From contig CALWNN010000015.1 of the NCBI GenBank assembly GCA_944382845.1, forward strand, positions 1 to 64,000: 64,000 nucleotides of DNA, read 5' to 3'. This DNA is from an uncultured Clostridia bacterium. GTDB lineage: Bacteria > Bacillota > Clostridia > Oscillospirales > Ruminococcaceae. The translations under genes were made by a program, and so were the position numbers. How positions within the stretch are numbered: position 1 is the first letter of the stretch; every line of letters begins with the position of its first letter. The notes under the pieces were generated by a model that saw only the letters and a program-made list of their open reading frames with translations, made no database searches and was not told where the DNA came from. Of this stretch, positions 26,185-35,788 are shown piece by piece.

Positions 26185-27228
26185 ATGTTTGATACCAAAA
26201 ATATGAAACGATCAGATTTTTTCTACGAACTTCCGGAGGAGCTTATTGCCCAGACACCTATTGAGCCGAGAAACGCTTCGAGGATGTTAAAAGTTGACCG
26301 TATAACGGGAGAGATGGAACACAGGCATTTCTATAATTTATGCGACTACCTTAAAAAAGGTGATTTGCTTGTGCTTAATGATTCAAGAGTTCTTCCTGCA
26401 AGAATTTACGGCAAAAAAGAAACAAACGAAACATTCATTGAATTTCTTCTCCTTGAGCAAAAAGAGAACATGGTGTGGGAAATTCTTTGCCGTCCGGGGA
26501 AAAAAGCCAAGATCGGAACAAGATTTGTTTTCGGCGACGGACTTCTTAAAGCTGAGATAATCGATATTCTGGATGACGGAAACAGGGTTGCAAGATTTTA
26601 CTGCGAGGAAAATTTCTTTTCAGCTCTTGACAAGATTGGACAAATGCCTCTGCCTCCATACATAACAGAGAAGCTTCAGGACAAGGAACGCTATCAGACT
26701 GTATATTCAAGAGAATTAGGCTCGGCTGCTGCGCCGACGGCGGGACTGCATTTTACAAAAGAAATGCTTGAGGATATAAAAAACCGTGGAATAAATATTG
26801 CCTATGTAACTCTTCATGTGGGACTTGGAACATTCAGACCGGTAAAGGAAGAAAATGTTCTTGATCACAAAATGCACAGCGAACATTTTGAAGTTCCTGA
26901 CGAAACTGCACGGCTTATTAAGGAGACCAAGCAAAACGGAGGCAGGGTAATTGCTGTTGGAACGACTTCCTGTCGCACACTTGAAAGCGCGGCCAAACTC
27001 TACGGAGAGGTTATTCCTTGTGAAGGATATACTGACATTTTCATTTATCCGGGTTTTGAATTTAAAGTTCTTGACGGTCTTATAACAAATTTTCACTTAC
27101 CTGAAAGCACCCTTATTATGCTTGTTTCGGCATTTATGGGCTATGATAACACAATGAACGCCTACAAGGAGGCTGTTAAGGAAAAATACAGGTTTTTCAG
27201 CTTTGGAGACTCAATGCTTATAATTTAA
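26185..27228 (+). CDS. queA: S-adenosylmethionine:tRNA ribosyltransferase-isomerase
   Basis: A 347-residue QueA, which adds the ribosyl moiety of SAM to preQ1 in tRNA during queuosine synthesis. It shows [17 protein letters not shown] at the N-terminus, [36 protein letters not shown], and a C-terminal [14 protein letters not shown]. The ATG at 26185 is 7 nt after GGAG; the ATG at 26167 overlaps the predicted -10. The partner gene tgt is downstream, separated by two small genes. Confidence 0.96.
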   Translation: MFDTKNMKRSDFFYELPEELIAQTPIEPRNASRMLKVDRITGEMEHRHFYNLCDYLKKGDLLVLNDSRVLPARIYGKKETNETFIEFLLLEQKENMVWEILCRPGKKAKIGTRFVFGDGLLKAEIIDILDDGNRVARFYCEENFFSALDKIGQMPLPPYITEKLQDKERYQTVYSRELGSAAAPTAGLHFTKEMLEDIKNRGINIAYVTLHVGLGTFRPVKEENVLDHKMHSEHFEVPDETARLIKETKQNGGRVIAVGTTSCRTLESAAKLYGEVIPCEGYTDIFIYPGFEFKVLDGLITNFHLPESTLIMLVSAFMGYDNTMNAYKEAVKEKYRFFSFGDSMLII

Positions 27229-27245
27229 ATTAAAGGAGAATATTT

Positions 27246-27629
27246 ATGGAAAATTCACAGCTTTTCAAGGCTCTATGCGATGTTGACTCGGCACCGATAG
27301 TCATCTGCAACCTTGAACATACAATAGTTTATATGAACCCTGTTGCCGTTGAACGTTACAAAAAGCGCGGGGGAGCAGATCTTGTAGGAAGATCGATTCT
27401 TGACTGTCATAATGAAAAATCGGGAAGAATTATAAAAAGAGTCGTTGAATGGTTTTTGAAATCAAAGGACAACAATATTATATACACTTTTGATAACAAA
27501 AAAGAAAACAAAGAAATATTCATGATAGCGTTAAGAGATGACGATGGAAATCTTATCGGATATTATGAGAAGCATGAATACAGAAATAAATGCGAAATGA
27601 AAATTTACGATGGGATCAATACAGACTGA
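27246..27629 (+). CDS. Single-domain PAS protein
   Basis: A 127-residue protein that is essentially one PAS domain: APIVICNLEHTIVYMNPVA gives the first strands, then VGRSILDCHNEKS, and ALRDDDGNLIGYYEKHEY gives the last strands. The LDCHN block resembles the PAS domain found at the end of DUF438 proteins, and the Cys-His pair could contact a ligand or metal. No output domain is attached, so it may act by binding another protein. It starts 17 nt after queA with AAAGGAG and is probably in the queA-tgt transcript; a link to queuosine is not shown by the sequence. Confidence 0.82.
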   Translation: MENSQLFKALCDVDSAPIVICNLEHTIVYMNPVAVERYKKRGGADLVGRSILDCHNEKSGRIIKRVVEWFLKSKDNNIIYTFDNKKENKEIFMIALRDDDGNLIGYYEKHEYRNKCEMKIYDGINTD

Positions 27630-27641
27630 CAGGGGGAGCAT

Positions 27642-29256
<1,615 letters not shown>

Positions 29257-29277
29257 TTTTAAAGGAGCTGTATTTTC

Positions 29278-29856
29278 ATGAGCATTGCAGATCTTCTGCT
29301 TATTGCTATTGGTCTTTCAATGGACGCCTTTGCGGTGTCGATTGCAAACGGACTTTCAAAAAGAAATATTAATGTCAGATGGACGATCCTTGTGGGACTT
29401 TGCTTCGGACTTTTTCAGGGGGTAATGCCTGTGATAGGCTATGCTCTGGGAAGTGCGTTTACAAAGTACATAACAAGCTTCGATCATATAATTGCTCTTG
29501 TCCTTCTAACTTATATAGGTGGTAAGATGTTGTGGGACGGAATAAAGGATATGAAAAGCAAGGACGAAAAAGAGACTAACTGCTCAGTTTTATCCTTTGG
29601 AGAACTTCTTGTCCAGGGGATTGCAACAAGCATTGACGCTCTTGCGGTGGGAGTAAGCTTTGCGGCTCTTGACGTTGATATTGTAACATCTGCCGCATTT
29701 ATCTGCGCTGTGACTTTTGCCTTTGGCTGCGTGGGAGTGTGTATAGGGAAAAAATTCGGAGATAAACTCAGTAACAAAGCTCAGCTTGCCGGAGGGATTA
29801 TACTCGTTGCAATTGGAATTAAAATATTTGTTGAACACACATTTTTCGGGGGATAG
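29278..29856 (+). CDS. mntP: Manganese efflux pump MntP
   Basis: A 192-residue membrane protein made of two repeated three-helix halves, each starting with a Ser-Met/Ile-Asp-Ala motif (GLSMDAFAVSIANG near residue 13 and TSIDALAVGVSFA near 118). These are the conserved acidic residues of the MntP/YebN family, which exports manganese. The start ATG follows AAAGGAG. There is no room for a yybP-type manganese riboswitch in the 21-nt gap after tgt, so it is probably expressed from the queA-tgt transcript. Confidence 0.94.
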   Translation: MSIADLLLIAIGLSMDAFAVSIANGLSKRNINVRWTILVGLCFGLFQGVMPVIGYALGSAFTKYITSFDHIIALVLLTYIGGKMLWDGIKDMKSKDEKETNCSVLSFGELLVQGIATSIDALAVGVSFAALDVDIVTSAAFICAVTFAFGCVGVCIGKKFGDKLSNKAQLAGGIILVAIGIKIFVEHTFFGG

Positions 29857-29950
29857 GTTAATTATTAAAGAAGTAATAAAAAGAAAATTTTATATCCATA
29901 ATTTTGTGGTATTATAATACGAATAATTTTTTATAATGAGATGAAAATGT

Positions 29951-30613
29951 ATGATTAGACTTGTGATTTTTGACCTTGACGGAACGCTTGTTAATTCAAT
30001 TGATGATCTTGCGGACAGTGTAAATGAGGTCCTTGAAAAAAGAGGTTATAAGACATACGAGGTGAATAAGTACTATCATTTTGTAGGGGACGGTACTTTA
30101 AAGCTTATTGAAAGGGCTCTACCTGATTATGCAAGGGACAGAGAAACCATAAAAGCAGTTCATGAGGAGTTTGCGGTATGCTACGAAAAAAATTGCCTTA
30201 ATAAAACCAAGCCTTACAGGGGAATTACGAATTTGCTTGAGGCTCTTAAAGATAAAGGTATTATGACAGCTGTGGCTTCAAACAAAACAGATATTTTTAC
30301 CAAAGAAATAACAAAAGCATTGTTCTGTGATTTTGAATTCTCCGCGGTTTTCGGTAAGCTTGACGGAGTTCCCAAGAAGCCCGACCCTACAATTATTTTT
30401 AACATTATGGATAAGCTGAACGTAAATAGTGAGGAAACTCTTTATGTAGGGGATTCTGACGTTGATGTGTATACTGCAAGAAATTCAGGACTTAAAATGG
30501 CTGGCTGTATATGGGGCTTCCGTGGCAGGGAAGAGCTTGAAAGAGCCGGTGCGGATTATCTGGTTGAAAAGCCACAGGATATTATAAAAGTTATAGATAA
30601 ACTGAATAATTGA
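29951..30613 (+). CDS. HAD-family phosphatase, phosphoglycolate phosphatase-like
   Basis: A 220-residue HAD phosphatase. Motif I is FDLDGTLVNS with the nucleophilic Asp, motif II lies in TAVASNKTD, motif III is the Lys in PKKPDPT, and motif IV is YVGDSDVDVYTARNSG. The helical cap and length match the Gph/PGP subgroup (phosphoglycolate or pyrophosphate hydrolysis), but substrates within HAD cannot be read from motifs. A TATAAT at 29913 could be its -10. It is followed by an XRE-cupin regulator. Confidence 0.9.
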   Translation: MIRLVIFDLDGTLVNSIDDLADSVNEVLEKRGYKTYEVNKYYHFVGDGTLKLIERALPDYARDRETIKAVHEEFAVCYEKNCLNKTKPYRGITNLLEALKDKGIMTAVASNKTDIFTKEITKALFCDFEFSAVFGKLDGVPKKPDPTIIFNIMDKLNVNSEETLYVGDSDVDVYTARNSGLKMAGCIWGFRGREELERAGADYLVEKPQDIIKVIDKLNN

Positions 30614-30638
30614 AATTAATTTATAAGGAGGATGAATT

Positions 30639-31205
30639 ATGGATTACAACATCAAGGAAGTTGCTCAGAGATTAAAGGGACTGAGAGTTAGCTGTGATCT
30701 TTCACTTGAAGATTTCTGCGAAAAGACAGGTATTAATGTTGAGGAATACGAGAAGATCGAAAAAGGCGAAAAGGATTTTTCTGTAACTTTTATTTATAAG
30801 TGCGCAGACCTTTTTAACGTTGATCTTGTGGAAATTCTCACCGGAACAGCTCCTAAGCTCAGTAATTATTCCATTGTGAGAAAGGGAAAAGGACTTCCTA
30901 TTGAAAGACGTGAAAGATTTGCTTACCAGCATCTTGCGTATCTTTTTAAGAACAAAGAGATTGAACCTCTCCTTGTTAAAGCTCCCTACGATGAAGCAGA
31001 CCAGGATAAGCCTATCAAGCTTTCCGTTCACGATGGTCAGGAATGGGATTATATTTTAAATGGAAGCCTTAAAGTGGTTATCGGCGACCATACCGAGATA
31101 TTGAACGAAGGTGATTCGCTGTATTATAACTCAAACCAGCCACATGGGATGATCGCTTACGGCGGACAGGACTGCGAATTTCTTGCCGTACTTATCAAGA
31201 AGTAA
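30639..31205 (+). CDS. XRE-family regulator with C-terminal cupin
   Basis: A 188-residue protein with a helix-turn-helix of XRE type at residues ~7-62 (LSLEDFCEKTGINVEEYEKI) and a cupin domain at ~115-187 (SVHDGQEWDYILNGSLKVVI, then EGDSLYYNSNQPHG). XRE-cupin regulators usually sense a small molecule through the cupin and control an adjacent metabolic gene. The acyl-CoA synthetase starts 21 nt downstream, making it the obvious target or partner. The ribosome site is AAGGAGGA. Confidence 0.92.
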   Translation: MDYNIKEVAQRLKGLRVSCDLSLEDFCEKTGINVEEYEKIEKGEKDFSVTFIYKCADLFNVDLVEILTGTAPKLSNYSIVRKGKGLPIERRERFAYQHLAYLFKNKEIEPLLVKAPYDEADQDKPIKLSVHDGQEWDYILNGSLKVVIGDHTEILNEGDSLYYNSNQPHGMIAYGGQDCEFLAVLIKK

Positions 31206-31226
31206 TAACTGGAGGAAACTTTTTTT

Positions 31227-32876
31227 ATGAAGGATTTTTATAAAAGATTTGTCAATGAAGAACTTGATGAAAACGGACATCTTGTGAAGTTTGAGCTTAA
31301 TTGCCCCGATAACTATAATTTCAGCTATGATGTAATTGATGAGCTTGCAAAGCTTGAACCCGATAAGGTAGCTCTCCACTGGATAAACGAAGCCGGAGAA
31401 GAGCATAAGTTTACCTTTAAGGAACTTTCTGAGAAAAGTACTCAGGTTGCAAATATGTTTGCAGCTCATGGCGCAAAAAAAGGCGATTTAGTTCTTGCGG
31501 TGTTAAAAAGACATTATGAATTCTGGTTTTTGGTTTACGGACTTATGAAGCTTGGAGTAATTGTTATTCCCGCAACCGATCAGCTTATGACAAAAGACTA
31601 TGTTTACAGATTTGAATCTGCGTCTGTAAAATATGTTGTTGCAACAGGAGAAGGACATACTGTGGGAGAAATCGAAAAGTCTCTTGAACAGTACCACGGA
31701 ATACAGGAGAAATTCATAGCTCACGGAGAAAAGGAAGGCTGGGTGTCTTTCCTGCCTGAAATTGAAAAGTATCCCAAAACTATGGAAAGAGTTGAAACTA
31801 AGGTTGATGAACCAATGCTTTTGTACTTCAGCTCCGGTACAACAGGTTATCCGAAAATGGTTATTCACAGCTACTACTATTCTGCCGCACACATAATCAC
31901 AGCAAAGCACTGGCATCACGTTTCAGATGGAACTCTTCACCTTACCGTCTCGGATACAGGCTGGGGAAAATGTGCGTGGGGAAAACTTTTTGGTCAGCTT
32001 ACCTGCGGAGCAACTGTGTTTGTATATGACTTTGACAGATTTAATCCCGCAAAAATGCTTCAGACGATCCAAGACTATAAGATAACATCCTTCTGTGCTC
32101 CGCCTACAATGTACAGATTTTTCATCAAGGAAGATCTTCACAAGTATGATCTTTCAAATCTCAAATATGCTACGATTGCCGGCGAAGCTTTGAATCCTGA
32201 AGTTTTCAAGCAGTTCTATGAAGCAACAGGGCTCAAACTTATGGAGGGCTTCGGGCAGACTGAAACAGTGCTTTCCGTTGCAAATCTTTACGGAATGACT
32301 CCAAAACCCGGCTCAATGGGTAAGCCGGTTCCGCTTTATAATGTTGATATTGTTGATGAAAACGGAAACAGCGTTCCTGTTGGTGAAGTCGGTGAAATGG
32401 TTATAAGGACCGATGGCAGATACCACAAAGCTCTCTTTAAGGAATATTACAGAAATCCTGAGGCAACAGCCGCCGCATGGCATGACAATATCTATCATAC
32501 CGGAGATACTGCATGGAAAGATGAGGACGGATACTTCTGGTATGTAGGAAGGACTGACGACCTTATCAAAGCGTCAGGATATCGTATCGGACCTTTTGAG
32601 ATCGAGAGTGTCCTAATGGAACATCCCTCTGTCCTTGAATGTGCAGTAACAGGCGCAAAAGACCCTATCAGAGGTAATGTAGTAAAGGCAACTATTGTTC
32701 TTGCAAAGGGCTATCAGGCTTCTGACGAGCTTGTAAAGGAACTTCAGAATTATGTTAAAAACGCAACTGCGCCATATAAGTATCCGAGAATAGTTGAGTT
32801 TGTTGATGAACTTCCCAAAACCATAAGCGGAAAGATCAGACGTGTCCAGATAAGAGAAAATGACAATAACAAATAA
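31227..32876 (+). CDS. AMP-forming acyl-CoA synthetase
   Basis: A 549-residue member of the ANL superfamily, close to acetyl-/medium-chain acyl-CoA synthetases. It shows the phosphate-binding YFSSGTTGYPKM, EGFGQTE, YHTGDTAWKDEDGYFWYVG, and RTDDLIKASGYRIGPFE, with the catalytic Lys in PKTISGKIRR near the end. It activates a carboxylic acid with ATP to its CoA thioester; chain length is not readable here. The paired XRE-cupin gene suggests control by substrate. A strong terminator follows. Confidence 0.93.
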   Translation: MKDFYKRFVNEELDENGHLVKFELNCPDNYNFSYDVIDELAKLEPDKVALHWINEAGEEHKFTFKELSEKSTQVANMFAAHGAKKGDLVLAVLKRHYEFWFLVYGLMKLGVIVIPATDQLMTKDYVYRFESASVKYVVATGEGHTVGEIEKSLEQYHGIQEKFIAHGEKEGWVSFLPEIEKYPKTMERVETKVDEPMLLYFSSGTTGYPKMVIHSYYYSAAHIITAKHWHHVSDGTLHLTVSDTGWGKCAWGKLFGQLTCGATVFVYDFDRFNPAKMLQTIQDYKITSFCAPPTMYRFFIKEDLHKYDLSNLKYATIAGEALNPEVFKQFYEATGLKLMEGFGQTETVLSVANLYGMTPKPGSMGKPVPLYNVDIVDENGNSVPVGEVGEMVIRTDGRYHKALFKEYYRNPEATAAAWHDNIYHTGDTAWKDEDGYFWYVGRTDDLIKASGYRIGPFEIESVLMEHPSVLECAVTGAKDPIRGNVVKATIVLAKGYQASDELVKELQNYVKNATAPYKYPRIVEFVDELPKTISGKIRRVQIRENDNNK

Positions 32877-32886
32877 TTTTTTACCT

Positions 32887-32923
32887 AAAACAAGAGGACA
32901 AGCCAAATTGTCCTCTTGTTTTA
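32887..32923 (+). terminator. Terminator after acyl-CoA synthetase
   Basis: AAAACAAGAGGACAA and TTGTCCTCTTGTTTT form a perfect 15-bp stem around GCCAAA, with T-rich sequence at the 3' side. Confidence 0.93.
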
Positions 32924-32977
32924 TATACTTTAATTATAAACTTTTTGTAAATTCAAAAGCAACTTGATCTGATTCTA

Positions 32978-33006
32978 TTGATTTTAAATTTCAAATATGA
33001 TAAAAT
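32978..33006 (+). promoter_or_regulatory. Predicted promoter of the pheS T-box leader
   Basis: TTGATT and TAAAAT are separated by 17 bp, with TG just before the -10 (TGATAAAAT). Transcription would start near 33012, at the 5' edge of the T-box leader. Confidence 0.75.
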
Positions 33007-33011
33007 AAATT

Positions 33012-33311
33012 AAACATAATGACTGAGAGAGTAAGTAATTCTATAATGTGATAAAGAGAGCGACTGCATATGCTGAAAGCGGTTGTATTGCAATGAATGC
33101 TGAAGTTCACTCACGAGTGGTCTCACCGAAGGCGGCTGTTATTTAAGACGGCATTTTTTAAAAATGGTTTTTATGAAGTAAACTAAGAAATTTTTATGCT
33201 TGTAAGTGGGGACGTAGGTTCTGCGTTAAGGGCGGAGGAGTGTTGGCTCCGGTAAAACAGGTGGTATAGCAAGATTATGTCTTGTCCTCGTTTGGACAGG
33301 ACTTTTTTATT
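33012..33311 (+). promoter_or_regulatory. T-box leader controlling pheS, with terminator
   Basis: The leader has T-box architecture: Stem I with GAGAGAGTAAGTAA and an AGAGAGCGACTGC segment, an apparent Phe specifier TTC at 33106-33108 in TGAAGTTCAC, a middle helix region, and the T-box bulge region AACAGGTGGTATAGC (33256-33270). The terminator pairs TCTTGTCC (33280-33287) with GGACAGGA (33294-33301) before ACTTTTTTATT. Uncharged tRNA-Phe would favour the antiterminator and expression of pheS and the genes after it. The bulge differs from the usual TGGTACCGCG. Confidence 0.9.
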
Positions 33312-33364
33312 TTCCACAACATAATTTTAAACCAACAAAATTTATTATAAGGACGGTAATAACT

Positions 33365-34384
33365 ATGAGAGAGGCGCTTGAAAAAATTGAACAAGCTGCA
33401 AAAGAACAGCTTGAAATGGTTTCCGAGGCTAAGGCACTTGAAGAACTGAGAGTTAAATTTCTCGGAAAAAAAGGCGAGCTTACTGCAATTTTAAAGCAGA
33501 TGGGCAAGCTTTCACCTGAAGAAAGACCTGTTATTGGTCAGCTTGCCAACAAGGTAAGGTCTGATATTGAACAGGCTATTGCACAAAGGCTTGAAAGCAT
33601 TAATAACGCTGAAAAAGAAAAGAGATTAAAAGAAGAGACTCTTGACGTAACGCTTCCCGGAAAGAAGATAAAAATAGGAAAACCTCACCCCCTTAATAAG
33701 GTTTTGAACGAGGTTGAGGAAGTTTTCATTGGTATGGGATTTGATATCGTTGAAGGTCCTGAAGTTGAAACAGACCACTACTGCTTTGAGGCGCTCAATA
33801 TGCCGAAGCACCACCCTGCAAGAGATACTCAGGATACATTCTATATTAACGAAAACGTTGTTTTAAGAACACAAACATCAAGCGTTCAGATAAGAACAAT
33901 GGAAAACACAAAACCGCCCATAAGAATTATTTCTCCCGGACGTGTTTATCGTTCTGATACAGTTGACGCAACACACTCACCGCTTTTTCATCAGATCGAA
34001 GGACTTGTTATTGACAAGGGAATTACTATGAGCGATCTCAAGGGAACTCTTGAACTTCTTATGAAACGTCTTTACGGCGAAGAATGTAAGATTCGTCTGC
34101 GTCCTCACCATTTTCCATATACAGAGCCTTCAGCGGAAGTTGATATAATGTGCTTTAACTGCGGAGGAAAGGGCTGTTCAATGTGTAAGCAGGAAGGTTA
34201 CGTTGAACTCCTCGGTGCGGGAATGGTTCACCCCAAGGTTTTAAGAGACTGCGGAATAGATCCTGAGATTTACAGCGGATTTGCTTTTGGTATCGGACTT
34301 GAAAGGATCACAATGGGTAGATTTAATATTAATGATATGCGTCTGCTTTACGAAAACGACCTTAGATTTTTAGGTCAGTTCTGA
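33365..34384 (+). CDS. pheS: Phenylalanyl-tRNA synthetase alpha subunit
   Basis: A 339-residue PheS with an N-terminal coiled-coil arm for tRNA (residues ~1-85) and a class II catalytic domain: motif 1 near [20 protein letters not shown], motif 2 [18 protein letters not shown], and motif 3 [12 protein letters not shown]. It forms an alpha2-beta2 enzyme with PheT. The ATG is preceded by AAGGACGG. Unusually, pheT is not the next gene; a 449-residue membrane protein lies between them, starting 1 nt after the pheS stop. Confidence 0.98.
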   Translation: MREALEKIEQAAKEQLEMVSEAKALEELRVKFLGKKGELTAILKQMGKLSPEERPVIGQLANKVRSDIEQAIAQRLESINNAEKEKRLKEETLDVTLPGKKIKIGKPHPLNKVLNEVEEVFIGMGFDIVEGPEVETDHYCFEALNMPKHHPARDTQDTFYINENVVLRTQTSSVQIRTMENTKPPIRIISPGRVYRSDTVDATHSPLFHQIEGLVIDKGITMSDLKGTLELLMKRLYGEECKIRLRPHHFPYTEPSAEVDIMCFNCGGKGCSMCKQEGYVELLGAGMVHPKVLRDCGIDPEIYSGFAFGIGLERITMGRFNINDMRLLYENDLRFLGQF

Positions 34385-34385
34385 T

Positions 34386-35735
34386 ATGAACGGCTCAAAC
34401 AACAATCCGAACGGTCGCCGGATTTTCCGTGAAACCAGATTCGACCTGAGTACACACTCATTTCTGAAACTGTTTGCCGGAATGGCAGCGTGTATGCTAC
34501 TGCCTATTGCGGCAGCCTTTACCGCCGTCGCGGTCATTCAAAATATATACGGCCTTCAGCCGGGGTCGGTGGCTGCTTCAGTCTGTGGTTATATTATTAT
34601 TGCCTGTATCGTTGCTTCGTGTATTAGTACATTATATATTTCACGAAACTATGCTGTAGGAAATAAGTTCAAGTATTTCATACTTGACGAAAAAGGAAGG
34701 CTCATGTATACCAATGCAGGAAAAGGTCCGATTTTTGCATATTATTCGAAAAATGTGCCCATGAGCGAAAAGCTTAAAGCAACTCCGAACGTACTTTTCG
34801 GAATAACCTTTTTTCACAGACTCAGGCCATTTTACGGCGGTTTCAGCTATATGCGCATGGAACAGTTTTTCAAGTACAATCAAAAGCATAAGCTTGCAGA
34901 GAAACTTTTATCAGGCGATAATTACCGGCTTTTCTGCCGCCAGATCGTTTCTGTCAGCAGCATAAAATTTTTCAAAAACGGCTGTTCTGTTGCTTTCTCG
35001 ACTTTGTCAAACGGAGATGAGATTCGTGAGACATGCCACATCTATACGACTATGGAGGGTTATGAAGATGTTGTCAGCTATATGCTCAGGCTATTTAATG
35101 AACGTTTCAGCCGCAGTCTCTCAAAGCCGCAGCTCCGTCTGTTCAGCAGACAAACGTCGCAAATCAATGATGCTACGGCTGACGGAAACTTTGAAGCTGT
35201 ACCGTCCGCAATTAGATTGTCCGCTGGGGAGCTGAAACAGGTAAGAAAGCTTATTTTAAGAAAAAACATTATTTTTGTTTTCTTCGCCATACTGTTTCTG
35301 ACACTGGGCGTGCTGTCGCTGATACAATGGCAGTCAACATACGAAAAGTCCCAAGTTACCGGTTTAATCGTATTTTCTAGAATATATGAACGACTTTCGG
35401 CTAATGCATACAGAAGAGTTTTGCGTTGTCTGCTCTGGATAATAATTGCTTGTGCTTCAATATTCAAATGTATCATAGATTTGGTCTGCGCAAATAAATT
35501 TGTCAAGCAGGACATTACTTCTTGGAAATATATTGCTCCCCAAAAGAAGCTAAGAGGTCTGTTTGATAACTACAGATATAAGGCTTCTGTTGAGTATACT
35601 CTTGCCGGACGTCCATTTTCCGCCATTTTGGGAGTAAGCCCGAAACTGCTGGACAACAATAATAACGGAAAAGCCGTTCTTGTAATGAAAAGCAGTACGC
35701 CATGCTTTCTTATACTGGAGGAACCGGAAAATTAA
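34386..35735 (+). CDS. Unknown membrane protein inserted between pheS and pheT
   Basis: A 449-residue protein that I do not recognise. It has two N-terminal membrane segments (about residues 27-52 and 62-84), a soluble central part (~90-295), and two more membrane segments (~300-320 and ~348-370), ending in a soluble tail rich in beta strands. An N-terminal Asn/Arg-rich stretch precedes the first helix. Codon use differs from its neighbours: CTG, CCG, GCC, GTC and CGC are frequent, where pheS and pheT favour CTT, CCT, GCT and AGA. The start is 1 nt after the pheS stop, so it would be read from the T-box transcript. Recent acquisition is plausible. No catalytic motif is evident. Confidence 0.8.
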   Translation: MNGSNNNPNGRRIFRETRFDLSTHSFLKLFAGMAACMLLPIAAAFTAVAVIQNIYGLQPGSVAASVCGYIIIACIVASCISTLYISRNYAVGNKFKYFILDEKGRLMYTNAGKGPIFAYYSKNVPMSEKLKATPNVLFGITFFHRLRPFYGGFSYMRMEQFFKYNQKHKLAEKLLSGDNYRLFCRQIVSVSSIKFFKNGCSVAFSTLSNGDEIRETCHIYTTMEGYEDVVSYMLRLFNERFSRSLSKPQLRLFSRQTSQINDATADGNFEAVPSAIRLSAGELKQVRKLILRKNIIFVFFAILFLTLGVLSLIQWQSTYEKSQVTGLIVFSRIYERLSANAYRRVLRCLLWIIIACASIFKCIIDLVCANKFVKQDITSWKYIAPQKKLRGLFDNYRYKASVEYTLAGRPFSAILGVSPKLLDNNNNGKAVLVMKSSTPCFLILEEPEN

Positions 35736-35788
35736 GCTTCAGAATAATCAAATAAACAATTTTATATACTTATATACGGAGGTAAATT

